Source: Patescibacteria group bacterium
GTDB taxonomy: Bacteria > Patescibacteriota > Patescibacteriia > 2-12-FULL-60-25
DNA length: 32,180 nucleotides
Assembly: GCA_018063125.1 (NCBI GenBank)
Contig: JAGOQY010000003.1
Location: 6,514 to 38,693 of the forward strand
Reading direction: 5' to 3'
Shown here: one piece after another, positions 1 to 6,718 of the stretch
How positions within the stretch are numbered: position 1 is the stretch's first letter
Layout: every line of letters starts with the position of its first letter
The notes under the pieces: generated by a model
Told to the model about the DNA's origin: nothing
The model's input: only the letters and a program-made list of their open reading frames with translations
Databases searched by the model: none
Made by a program: the position numbers and the translations under genes

Positions 1-35
1 TCCCTGGCACGAATTGCCTCAGGTCGATGCTGACG

Positions 36-64
36 TTTATACCTGAAAATAGAAAAATTGTCAA
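36..64 (-). promoter_or_regulatory. Promoter for a gene left of the window
   Basis: On the minus strand a perfect -35 TTGACA (59-64) is followed after exactly 17 bases by TATAAA (36-41). Transcription would start near position 29 and run out of the left edge, so a gene or RNA outside the window starts a new transcript here, just after yraN ends. Confidence 0.7.
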
Positions 65-72
65 GACTCTCC

Positions 73-441
73 CTACAACGCGTTTTCAATGTAATGAAAT
101 TCTGGTGACTTTCCGTGGAGAATCGTAATCGCCAGAACATCCGCCTGATAGCGCGAAATAGGAAATTTCGCAACCTGAAGATACGCCTCGATCGTGCGTT
201 CAAATCGCTCTCGCTTTCCAAAATTCACCGACTCTTCGGGATACCCGAACGAAATTGAACGACGCGTCTTCACCTCAACGAAATGAATCCTCCCGTCACG
301 TTCGACGATCAAATCAATCTCCCCCATCCGACACCGCCAGTTGCGTGCGACGATTCGAAATCCTTTTGACTCAAAAAAGACCGCCGCGAGATCTTCGCCG
401 CGGTCCCCGAACCGTCGGCGCGGGTCGGATGCCAATGTCAT
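73..441 (-). CDS. yraN: YraN/UPF0102 family nuclease-like protein
   Basis: A 122-residue protein, the usual length for the YraN (UPF0102) family. These are small proteins with a restriction-endonuclease-like fold and no firmly known role, often found near ribosome or DNA-processing genes. Visible motifs in order are GDRGEDLAA (about 12-20), NWRCRMGEIDLIV (about 34-46), which carries the E-x-D pair of the fold, and FVEVKTR (about 54-60), the E-V-K triad. It is the last gene of a minus-strand run: the stop codon of the upstream membrane-protein gene lies directly against this ATG with no gap, and there is no Shine-Dalgarno sequence. The family call is confident; nuclease activity is only inferred from the fold. 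Confidence 0.93.
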   Translation of the reverse strand: MTLASDPRRRFGDRGEDLAAVFFESKGFRIVARNWRCRMGEIDLIVERDGRIHFVEVKTRRSISFGYPEESVNFGKRERFERTIEAYLQVAKFPISRYQADVLAITILHGKSPEFHYIENAL

Positions 442-855
442 TTATTTCTTGGACTTCGGAAGCCACTTGTTAATGGCGTCGCGTTCTTTCTGCTGATCCT
501 GTTTCTGCGGAATCTCGATGAAGACAAACTTGTAGATGGAATAGACCCACCAGATCAAAATACCCAACCATACGAGATACCAGAAACGCATGCTGAGATA
601 CGAAACGCGCTCATAGAGAAACGCCCAGAGCAAAAGGCCAAACAACCCCATCGTGATCAAAAGCGTTCCTGCACGACTAATCGCACGACGCGTCATCTTT
701 TCAAGACCGCCACGAAGGCGGGCGAGATGTGCCAAAACGCCAATCACCACAAATCCGACAAAGAGAACCAGCAAAAGACGGTCCACAAGCGGGAGAAATG
801 GGGGCGGAGCTGGGTTAAACCAGAACGGAAGGGTGAGTGGCGGAGGGAGTGTCAT
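442..855 (-). CDS. Small integral membrane protein, unknown function
   Basis: A 137-residue protein that I do not recognise by name. It starts with a Pro-rich stretch, followed by three probable membrane segments at about 22-44, 62-80 and 88-110, and ends in a charged Lys/Gln/Glu-rich tail. A basic loop (RLRGGLEKMTRRAISR) separates the first two segments and is probably cytoplasmic. It lies between a methyltransferase gene (42 bases upstream) and yraN (no gap), so it is almost certainly co-transcribed with them. No Shine-Dalgarno is visible before the ATG. It looks like a lineage-specific envelope protein; no function can be given. Confidence 0.75.
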   Translation of the reverse strand: MTLPPPLTLPFWFNPAPPPFLPLVDRLLLVLFVGFVVIGVLAHLARLRGGLEKMTRRAISRAGTLLITMGLFGLLLWAFLYERVSYLSMRFWYLVWLGILIWWVYSIYKFVFIEIPQKQDQQKERDAINKWLPKSKK

Positions 856-897
856 ACGGCCAGTATCCTGCCTGAAACGTCAATTCTCTTCAAGTCC

Positions 898-1476
898 TTA
901 GATCGATCCAACCGGTTGGTCGTTTCGGAGATAGATCAATCCGTAGTGAAACTCTCCCGCATCAAACTCGTCATGAAAATCGAGGAGTGACGACTTCATC
1001 TCACGCTTTGCCTCTTCTTTGCTCATTCGGTTTTCTGGCGACGGTCCGATCGGGCTCCTTGTCGGCTTCCACTCCACAATCACGATCCGGCCACCCGGTC
1101 GCGTGAGACGCGCCATTTCACGAACCAGTTGTTCGCGATTCTGTGCCAGAAACAAATTGTTCACGAGAAGCGTGAGATCCAATGTTCCTTCATCGATATG
1201 TGTTGCACGAAAGACTTCGATATCAGACCAGACCGGTGTGATATTCCAAAACTGTTGATCCTTTGCGCCCTTCTCAATCTGTTTCAAAACGCTCTTCTGA
1301 ATATCCACGGCGAACACCGCGCCGGTGCCACCGACAAGTTGCGCGGCAGGAAAAACAAAGTGCCCCAGCGCGCCACACCCAAGATCCGCGACACGATTTC
1401 CTTCACGAACCCCCACCCGTTCCAAAAGCTTGAACGGATTGATGAGCTCGGTGCCACTGCGGATCGTGAAGGCCAT
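898..1476 (-). CDS. Class I SAM-dependent methyltransferase
   Basis: A 192-residue class I methyltransferase. The SAM-binding motif I is VADLGCGALGHF at about 29-40. An acidic residue ends strand 2 (FAVDIQ, about 74-79), and a post-motif LTRPGGRIVIVEW at about 123-135 matches the usual strand 5 region of UbiE/Methyltransf_11-type enzymes. The substrate cannot be told from sequence. It lies six bases downstream of a small membrane-protein gene and 42 bases upstream of another, so it belongs to the minus-strand cluster that ends with yraN. The cluster mix (hydrolase, MBL enzyme, methyltransferase, membrane proteins) does not point to one pathway. Confidence 0.85.
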   Translation of the reverse strand: MAFTIRSGTELINPFKLLERVGVREGNRVADLGCGALGHFVFPAAQLVGGTGAVFAVDIQKSVLKQIEKGAKDQQFWNITPVWSDIEVFRATHIDEGTLDLTLLVNNLFLAQNREQLVREMARLTRPGGRIVIVEWKPTRSPIGPSPENRMSKEEAKREMKSSLLDFHDEFDAGEFHYGLIYLRNDQPVGSI

Positions 1477-1482
1477 TGGAAT

Positions 1483-1731
1483 TTAGAGAACCTGCTTCGG
1501 AAAAATACCGCCGAGCGTTGCTTCGAGAAACGCTCCCCACAACCCCGTCGCCCAGAGGAATCCCACAAAAATGAGAAGGATCCCGATAAACTTGTACGTC
1601 AAACTCGTTCCTCCTCCACCGAGCTTTGCGTCGGCATATGGAATCGGTCCAAAGAACTCAATAAACTTTCGCGTCTTCCACACGAAGACGAATCCAATGG
1701 CGACAAGGGCCAACCCAATGAGAATATTCAT
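1483..1731 (-). CDS. Two-TM small membrane protein
   Basis: An 82-residue protein with two likely membrane helices at about 3-18 and 47-66. They are joined by a polar loop containing a short glycine run (KLGGGGTS) and the segment FFGPIPYADA. I do not recognise the family. It is six bases upstream of the methyltransferase gene and 23 bases downstream of the MBL hydrolase gene, so it sits inside the same minus-strand transcript. The reading frame is supported by its tight packing with neighbours and by its clean hydrophobic pattern; opposing frames give no sensible protein. Confidence 0.65.
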   Translation of the reverse strand: MNILIGLALVAIGFVFVWKTRKFIEFFGPIPYADAKLGGGGTSLTYKFIGILLIFVGFLWATGLWGAFLEATLGGIFPKQVL

Positions 1732-1754
1732 ATTGCGGACAGTATATCGTATTT

Positions 1755-2573
1755 TTAGTCAGTCTCGTACCGATCGCCATCTTGTGCGAGTTTTGCCTCC
1801 CCAAAATATCCCGCTGAACGCACCTCTGCGAGCATCACTTCCGCAGAATCAAAATCATGATAATGCGTCAGCCACAGACGTTTTGCGCCAGCTTTGAGTG
1901 CGAGATCTCCACATTGCTTCGGCCCCATGTGTCCGTAGCCTCCTGTGTATTCCTGCCCCACGCGCGTCTGACAATCTGAAATCAAGAGATCTGCGCTCTG
2001 TGCCAAAACACGCACGCCCTCACACACGCCAGAATCTCCGGTGTATGCCACGACGCCCCAAGGCGTGGTCAATCGAAATCCCATGGCGGGATGACGACCG
2101 AATCCGTGATAGACGCTCACCGCTTTCAATGTGATCCCCGGACTCAGTTCTTCTTCAAATCCATCGTCCATCCCCACGATCTGCGGAGCGAACTCTTTCC
2201 AATATCCTCCATCATTCTCCGGTTGATGCCAGTTCCATACTTGAGGAAAGTCACGCGCCAAAATCTTGGGGAGATAAATCCGAAGATGATCGCTGTGCGC
2301 TTTATGTTCTCCAAACAGATGACGGCAAAACTTCGCCTGGATGAATTGCGGAAGTGCCGCATGATCCGGATGTGCATGTGTGACGGCGACATGTGTCACA
2401 TCCGTCACATCAATCCCCGCCTGACGCAATCGAAACCGGATCCCCTCGCTACAATCCAGTAAAAGATGCAACCCACCGGCGATCACTAAAAATCCCGGTG
2501 GTTGTCGCGGGTTTGATGCGTGCGACGTATCCGTGCAAACACCCGTCCCCAAAGCGATGACTTTCAACGACAT
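1755..2573 (-). CDS. MBL-fold metallo-hydrolase (RNase Z-like)
   Basis: A 272-residue metallo-beta-lactamase-fold hydrolase. The metal-binding signature THAHPDHA lies at about 65-72 (HxHxDH pattern). Later metal ligands are likely the Asp in YTGDSGVC and the His in LTHYHDFD. The N-terminal VIALGTGVC and the layout resemble the RNase Z/ElaC and phosphodiesterase branch, which acts on tRNA 3' ends or small phosphodiesters; the substrate is not decided by sequence. All three tRNA genes here encode their own CCA, so a classical RNase Z role in tRNA 3' cleavage is not obvious. The gene is 12 bases downstream of the RBBP9-like hydrolase. No Shine-Dalgarno is visible. Confidence 0.85.
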   Translation of the reverse strand: MSLKVIALGTGVCTDTSHASNPRQPPGFLVIAGGLHLLLDCSEGIRFRLRQAGIDVTDVTHVAVTHAHPDHAALPQFIQAKFCRHLFGEHKAHSDHLRIYLPKILARDFPQVWNWHQPENDGGYWKEFAPQIVGMDDGFEEELSPGITLKAVSVYHGFGRHPAMGFRLTTPWGVVAYTGDSGVCEGVRVLAQSADLLISDCQTRVGQEYTGGYGHMGPKQCGDLALKAGAKRLWLTHYHDFDSAEVMLAEVRSAGYFGEAKLAQDGDRYETD

Positions 2574-2585
2574 GAAGACAGGATA

Positions 2586-3131
2586 TCAGACGCGCGGCAT
2601 TTTCAGGACGGCTTCAAGAACCGGCGGTGCCTCAAACACGCCTTCTGGATGAGAGAGATGCCCCAGAGGAGGAAGTTTTGTGATCTCTGTATGTAGTTGC
2701 CCTGCGAGCCACTGACCTTCGGGATATGGCACCCAGCTATCATTTTCAGAATGAAGTACGCTCCAGCTCCTTGCTCGATGACGAAGCTCTTCAAACGGAA
2801 GCGCATGATCAAACCAATATTCCAATCCCGGCGCACCAAAATTCCTCCCGAACCCCGCAACAAACACCACACCGTGCAACGGCTGTCCGCCGTATCCTTC
2901 TAACGCCATGAGCGTCGCCGCGCATCCTAATGAATGTGCGATGACGATCGTATCGGGAGTCGAAAGCTTCTCGCGAATCATCTCCACCCATCGATCACGT
3001 CGGGGAAAAAGCGGATCCGGCAAATCCGGAACGTCGACCGAATATCCGAGCGTCTCTAATTCACGCTTGAGCCAGGGAAACCACGCATAGGTAGACCATC
3101 CTCTCCACCCATGAATCAAAAGCGCCTTCAT
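2586..3131 (-). CDS. RBBP9/YdeN-like serine hydrolase
   Basis: A 181-residue alpha/beta hydrolase of the RBBP9/YdeN type. LLIHGWRG (about 4-11) is the oxyanion-hole region and AHSLGC (about 65-70) is the nucleophile elbow with the catalytic Ser. SENDSWVPY supplies the Asp, and GHLSHPEG near the C-terminus supplies the His. Family members are small serine hydrolases of mostly unknown substrate. I chose the ATG at 3131, which gives the normal N-terminus MKALLIHG. A longer frame would start inside the terminator of the upstream tRNA gene. A -10-like TACACT lies only six bases before this ATG, with no Shine-Dalgarno, so the message may be leaderless. First gene of the run ending with yraN. Confidence 0.88.
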   Translation of the reverse strand: MKALLIHGWRGWSTYAWFPWLKRELETLGYSVDVPDLPDPLFPRRDRWVEMIREKLSTPDTIVIAHSLGCAATLMALEGYGGQPLHGVVFVAGFGRNFGAPGLEYWFDHALPFEELRHRARSWSVLHSENDSWVPYPEGQWLAGQLHTEITKLPPLGHLSHPEGVFEAPPVLEAVLKMPRV

Positions 3132-3150
3132 GAGGAGAGTGTAACACTCT

Positions 3151-3182
3151 AAAAACAAACACGCCCCGTTTGGGGCGCGTTT
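3151..3182 (-). terminator. Terminator after tRNA-Val(TAC)
   Basis: On the minus strand a GC-rich hairpin (CGCCCC, loop AAA, GGGGCG, extended by AAAC/GTTT ends; 3157-3182) is followed by TGTTTTT. It ends the tRNA transcript just before the hydrolase operon begins. Confidence 0.8.
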
Positions 3183-3185
3183 GCG

Positions 3186-3262
3186 TGGTGGACGCTATAG
3201 GGCTCGAACCTATGACCTTCTCGGTGTAAACGAGACGCTCTAACCAACTGAGCTAAGCGTCC
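3186..3262 (-). tRNA. tRNA-Val (anticodon TAC), CCA encoded
   Basis: A complete cloverleaf on the minus strand. The acceptor stem is GGACGCT/AGCGTCC, the D arm contains AGTTGGTTA, the anticodon stem is TCTCG/CGAGA with loop TTTACAC, and the T loop is TTCGAGC. Anticodon TAC reads valine codons GUA and probably GUG. The discriminator A and the 3' CCA are encoded (3186-3189). A terminator follows directly. It is the first of two valine tRNAs in this window. Confidence 0.96.
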
Positions 3263-3304
3263 TTGCGGGCCTATGCTGACACAGAAATACAGATTCGTCA
3301 CGGC

Positions 3305-3333
3305 TTGACGAAAACCGTTATTTTCGGTAGAGC
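3305..3333 (+). promoter_or_regulatory. Promoter of the G+C-rich ORF at 3372
   Basis: TTGACG (3305-3310), a 17-base spacer, then TAGAGC (3328-3333). The spacer is A/T-rich and resembles the spacer of the promoter of the other solitary G+C-rich ORF (23051-23079). Transcription would start near 3340, giving a leader of about 30 bases that contains an imperfect AGAGC...GCTCT hairpin. Confidence 0.55.
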
Positions 3334-3371
3334 TTCAGAAGGCTCTGCTCTTTCAGATCAGACGGAGGAAC

Positions 3372-3737
3372 ATGGACGACGCGAAAGTCATCAAGATCAC
3401 GAAGATCCTCGTTCGAGACATCCCCGCGCTAGCCCTCAAGGTGTCGCGCGCGGAACAAGACATCGGCATCCAGTACAAGCAGGAGCTCGCGGAGTACCGG
3501 AATCAGACGGTTCCGTCGAAGCGCATCCTGCTCGTGCGCGGACACACCGCCCAAGAAGCATTCCGTGTCGCGTTCGTCCTCGGCCTTTACGAAGGCATGG
3601 ACGTCGTCGCCTTGCGAGGTCACGACCAGCATCACTACGAAGTGACCGTCGCGTCCTCGACGCCCGAGTTCCCCTGCAGTAGCCACATCGGTCGGAACGA
3701 AGTACACGCCTTTCAGCCGGCACAAAGAAGTGCCTGA
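3372..3737 (+). CDS. Solitary G+C-rich ORF, unknown function
   Basis: A 121-residue protein that I do not recognise. It begins MDDAKVIKITKILVRDIP, has a basic/helical middle (around 24-50) and a probable beta-alpha-beta core around RILLVRGH and EGMDVVALRGHDQHH. It ends in a Ser/Gly-poor polar tail with one Cys. No signal peptide or membrane segment is seen. The gene has its own promoter, a strong Shine-Dalgarno (GGAGG three bases before ATG) and its own terminator at 3748. Codon third positions are richer in G+C than in neighbouring genes, and the Shine-Dalgarno contrasts with the almost leaderless host genes. Probably an acquired single-gene unit. The reading frame is well supported by these signals. 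Confidence 0.7.
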   Translation: MDDAKVIKITKILVRDIPALALKVSRAEQDIGIQYKQELAEYRNQTVPSKRILLVRGHTAQEAFRVAFVLGLYEGMDVVALRGHDQHHYEVTVASSTPEFPCSSHIGRNEVHAFQPAQRSA

Positions 3738-3747
3738 CAATCCACGG

Positions 3748-3783
3748 CCCCATCTCAATTCTCGAGATGGGGTTCTTTTTTTT
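3748..3783 (+). terminator. One-way terminator of the 3372 ORF
   Basis: CCCCATCTC (3748-3756), a 7-base loop, GAGATGGGG (3764-3772), then TTCTTTTTTTT. There is no A-tract on the upstream side, so it works for the plus strand only. Confidence 0.85.
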
Positions 3784-3792
3784 ATATGACGA

Positions 3793-5097
3793 CTACAAAC
3801 CGCTAGGCAATTTTTCTAGATCCGTATTCTTTATACCCAAACCCAAATATCTCATTATCTGATATGCGGCATTCCCATCTCGCATGTATATCCTCAAACA
3901 CTTTTGAGGATCAATATACCAAGCTTCCCCATGCGCCTGTACCTGAAGGACTATTCTGCCTTTTAATTTGCTCGCTTTAGCATTCGAGGCACAGACACTG
4001 GTCGCCTTTAACATCTCCTGCGATGTAGAAACTGATGGGATGGCACCTAGATCAGCATCAGTAATTCCAAGACCAAATGACCGCATCATTCCGTATGCTA
4101 CCGCTCCATCCTTCATGTAATAACGAAGTGAATCAATAGGATTTACATACCAGGCCTCACCCCTGTCTTCAACTTGGAGTAAGATTCGCCCCTTCAGTTT
4201 CTGCAACAGAGCAGAATCCTTTTTGGTGGCGATATACACACCACCTTTAGGAAAAGCAGTCGTAGATGATTCAACAGATTTATTAGATTCTCCGCTCAGA
4301 GAAGGATCGGTTGTTATCGACTGAATTATTTTTGGAATACACGCTGTCGTATCCGTATTGAACTCATATCCATCGTTGCAATAGCAGTAATCGGCATTTC
4401 CATAACTATAAGTTCCGTAATAGGAACGACAGGATGCGTTATAGTCGATACACGAATTTCCATCCTTACTCATCACAAAACCAGCAGAACAGTGACACTG
4501 ATTATTGCTATCAAGATAGCTATTGCCTAAAGATGCACAGAGAGAGCGAATCTGATCTTGAATTTCATTAATTTTATCCTGTTCATCTTCTTGGTCTTTA
4601 TTTGCTTGCTGTAGAGCTAGACTACGGCATTCAGAATTCACAGATCGTTGCAGGAACGATGCTTGATTCACTAAAATAGCGTACTGCGTGAGATATTCAG
4701 ATTCGGCTTTCGTAAGCTGACCATTAATGAACTCCATGGCGATCGGCTGCGACTGTATATCTGCCTGTTTTTGTAGATACGCTATGTATAGATTGCTAAT
4801 CTTTGCGACTGCCGCCGCAACATCATACTTAGTCATTAACTGACTATATTCAGAACTAGTGCACAGAGGCGTTGGATTTTCCTTGCACTTGATCACGGAA
4901 GAATACATCACACTGCTGTCAGCTGTACCATCAACACAAATGACACTACCGTCATAATCCCATCCCGCTCCACAGTCCACACCACCGTGATATGAACACG
5001 CGCCGCTTCCAGTTGCAGCATTTGCGAAACTCTTAACCCCAAATAAACTAGAAAGAATACAGAAAGCTACAAAGAACTTAGCAAAATAATATTTCAT
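3793..5097 (-). CDS. Secreted Cys-rich protein with two GEAWY repeats
   Basis: A 434-residue exported protein with a signal peptide at 1-27 (hydrophobic stretch FFVAFCILSSLFG, probable cleavage near ANA|ATG). Next comes a segment with YHGGVDCGAGW and DGSVICVDG (about 36-57), a helical, probably coiled-coil region (about 85-190), and a Cys-rich EGF-like stretch with CHCSAGF and CYCNDGYEF (about 187-253). The C-terminal half holds two copies of one domain of about 58 residues (about 296-354 and 374-433), each with LKGR.(I/V)LQV, GEAWY(V/I)(N/D)P, a Met-Arg-rich helix and LGLGI..(A/T)DL. I associate this domain with Patescibacteria surface proteins; its role is unknown. The gene is more A+T-rich than its neighbours and stands alone. 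No Shine-Dalgarno is visible. Confidence 0.8.
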   Translation of the reverse strand: MKYYFAKFFVAFCILSSLFGVKSFANAATGSGACSYHGGVDCGAGWDYDGSVICVDGTADSSVMYSSVIKCKENPTPLCTSSEYSQLMTKYDVAAAVAKISNLYIAYLQKQADIQSQPIAMEFINGQLTKAESEYLTQYAILVNQASFLQRSVNSECRSLALQQANKDQEDEQDKINEIQDQIRSLCASLGNSYLDSNNQCHCSAGFVMSKDGNSCIDYNASCRSYYGTYSYGNADYCYCNDGYEFNTDTTACIPKIIQSITTDPSLSGESNKSVESSTTAFPKGGVYIATKKDSALLQKLKGRILLQVEDRGEAWYVNPIDSLRYYMKDGAVAYGMMRSFGLGITDADLGAIPSVSTSQEMLKATSVCASNAKASKLKGRIVLQVQAHGEAWYIDPQKCLRIYMRDGNAAYQIMRYLGLGIKNTDLEKLPSGL

Positions 5098-5206
5098 ACT
5101 GTTTATTATCTCAGTTTTCTCGACCTTCTTGAAGAGATAGGGGAACTACAAGAATACTCTCTGCGGCGTCGGATCTAATTGGCTTGCAGGTCCGTTCTTT
5201 TTCACC

Positions 5207-5240
5207 AAACAAAAAGACCCCAATCGGGGTCTTTTTGTTT
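5207..5240 (-). terminator. Bidirectional terminator after tRNA-Leu
   Basis: A near-perfect palindrome in which AAACAAAAAGACCCC is mirrored by GGGGTCTTTTTGTTT around a 4-base loop. The A-tract and T-tract close the stem, so it can act on both strands. It ends tRNA-Leu on minus and touches the last base of its CCA. Confidence 0.85.
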
Positions 5241-5325
5241 GGTGCTCAGGAGAGGACTCGAACCTCCACGGGGTTGCCCCCGCCAGCACCTCAAGCTGGT
5301 GCGTATACCATTCCGCCACCTGAGC
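5240..5325 (-). tRNA. tRNA-Leu (anticodon GAG), CCA encoded
   Basis: A class II tRNA on the minus strand. The acceptor stem is GCTCAGG/CCTGAGC, the anticodon stem is CCAGC/GCTGG with loop TTGAGGT, the long variable arm has a GGGG/CCCC stem, and the T loop is TTCGAGT. Anticodon GAG reads leucine CUC and CUU. The discriminator A and CCA are encoded. A terminator follows directly and a promoter lies just upstream. Confidence 0.95.
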
Positions 5326-5361
5326 ATGAGCACCTTTCAAGGTATCAAACGTTGCGTCGGG

Positions 5362-5390
5362 AGCGTACAGAAATACACCGACTTTGACAA
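5362..5390 (-). promoter_or_regulatory. Promoter of tRNA-Leu
   Basis: On minus, TTGTCA (5385-5390), a 17-base spacer and TACGCT (5362-5367). It begins right after the stop codon of the upstream DAGK-like gene, which has no terminator of its own. Confidence 0.65.
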
Positions 5391-5395
5391 GCCCC

Positions 5396-6208
5396 CTAAA
5401 CCCCAGAAACCTTCGCCCCCGGCAAAAATCGACGGTTTACTTCTTGGGCAAAATTGAGACGACGTGCGCGCCCCGTAATGACTTTCAGCGTATCGGGACG
5501 GATTCCAATCGCAAAACGAAATCCATTCAGGATCGTTCCATCCACACGAACGTCCATGGGATCCACCGAAACAAGTTCACCGTGACTGATCAGCATGCGC
5601 GTCTCACTGGGTTTCTTTCGAGAAAAAAATGATCGTCGACCCGGATCCTCTGCGGTGACGATGACTTCGAGCAATCCATCTTTCGCGTTGGATGATTGTC
5701 CTTCTAGCCCTCCCAAATTCCGAATCGTGATCGATCCTCCGTTCGATGGAGAGATGCGATACTTCCCTTCGATATCAACAGACGCCACCGTGCGACTCAC
5801 GTTCACTTCCGTCAAAAAATATCGATCATGAAATCTCCCCATGTCGATCGTTTCAATGAGACGCGCGGCCAACACATCACACGCCTTTGGTCCGACGGGA
5901 ATTCCGAGAAGCTCCGCAACAGAAAACGGTGGCGCAACCGGAATATATCCAATCGTGACGTTCAAATCTGGGGCGAACCACATCACCTTGTCGAGCGTGC
6001 GATCATTTCCCACAACCACAATCGTTCGCACACCCTGGTTCACCATGCTCTCAATCAGATCTCTCGCGCTTCGAAACAGAGCCAACCGCGCAATTCGCCC
6101 CTGAACATCCAGAGACGTGAGCCGCGCTTCAATCTCGGCCAATGCTTGCGCATGCCGTTTATCTGTCAGGAGGTCATCGTAGATGAATGCGTAGTCTCCG
6201 GACGCCAT
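5396..6208 (-). CDS. DAGK-like protein with altered kinase motifs
   Basis: A 270-residue protein whose layout follows the diacylglycerol/NAD-kinase-like catalytic domain. A strand TIVVVGNDRTLDKVM (about 62-76) stands where GGDGTLNEV is expected, followed by IGYIPVAPPFSVAELLGIP (about 86-104) where P-x-G-T-x-N-D-x-A is expected. A later Asp-Met-Gly segment (IDMGRF) matches the usual 'iDlg' strand, and a beta-rich C-terminal domain follows. The two nucleotide/phosphate-binding glycine motifs are changed (GGDGT to GNDRT), so catalysis is doubtful and it may be a binding protein or divergent kinase. It is last in the tyrS-argS-kinase-bactofilin run, 15 bases after the bactofilin gene. Family placement is moderate. 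Confidence 0.55.
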   Translation of the reverse strand: MASGDYAFIYDDLLTDKRHAQALAEIEARLTSLDVQGRIARLALFRSARDLIESMVNQGVRTIVVVGNDRTLDKVMWFAPDLNVTIGYIPVAPPFSVAELLGIPVGPKACDVLAARLIETIDMGRFHDRYFLTEVNVSRTVASVDIEGKYRISPSNGGSITIRNLGGLEGQSSNAKDGLLEVIVTAEDPGRRSFFSRKKPSETRMLISHGELVSVDPMDVRVDGTILNGFRFAIGIRPDTLKVITGRARRLNFAQEVNRRFLPGAKVSGV

Positions 6209-6223
6209 ATCGGCTCGTGCAAA

Positions 6224-6718
6224 TTACGCGGCGGCGAGCGCCTTCTTCCCGTCTCGATTGTCCTTTGAATCCGTGGCGGGTACCGATTTTGGAGAAGCTC
6301 CGACGCCGACTTTCCCGTGCATCGTGGCGCCTTCTTCGACCGCAACCGTTTCACACGTGATGTCTCCCAGAATCTTGGCCGTTGATTTGAGCTCCAAACG
6401 CTTTTTCACCGTGACGTTTCCTTCTACGAGTCCCGCGATCACGGCTTCTTCCGCAGAAACGTCGGCTTTAAGCTTGGCTTCAGATCCGACGGTGAGCAAT
6501 CCACTCGTGGACACATGTCCGTGAACTTCTCCCTCGATCTGAACATCGCCCTGACTCGTAAAATCTCCTTCGACCTTCACGCCACGCGCAATAACGGTCG
6601 CGTTTCCACCGGAACTCGATGAAGTGGCAGAATATTCGTCTCGTTTTGGGCTTGAAAACATATCCTCCGATTGATTCCGAGCGTACCCGCGGCGAATCAT
6701 GCCGTCAAACCAACTCAT
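6224..6718 (-). CDS. Bactofilin (polymer-forming cytoskeletal protein)
   Basis: A 164-residue bactofilin (DUF583). The central region, about 38-140, is a right-handed beta-helix-like series of short repeats, seen as VKVEGDFTSQGDVQIEGEVHG, LTVGSEAKLKADVSAEEAVI and VTVKKRLELKSTAKILGDI. Polar, low-complexity tails flank it (SSSSGGN on the N side, KDNRDGKK on the C side). Bactofilins polymerise without nucleotides at the membrane and take part in cell shape, envelope enzyme placement or chromosome organisation. The ATG overlaps the stop of the upstream histidine-kinase gene (ATGA, 6715-6718), which suggests translational coupling. The pairing of sensor kinase and bactofilin hints at an envelope function. 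Confidence 0.92.
   Translation of the reverse strand: MSWFDGMIRRGYARNQSEDMFSSPKRDEYSATSSSSGGNATVIARGVKVEGDFTSQGDVQIEGEVHGHVSTSGLLTVGSEAKLKADVSAEEAVIAGLVEGNVTVKKRLELKSTAKILGDITCETVAVEEGATMHGKVGVGASPKSVPATDSKDNRDGKKALAAA

Noticed and set aside
2908-3090. Short open frames opposite the hydrolase and other genes
   Set aside because: They lie wholly inside well-supported genes, show no motifs and have no start signals.
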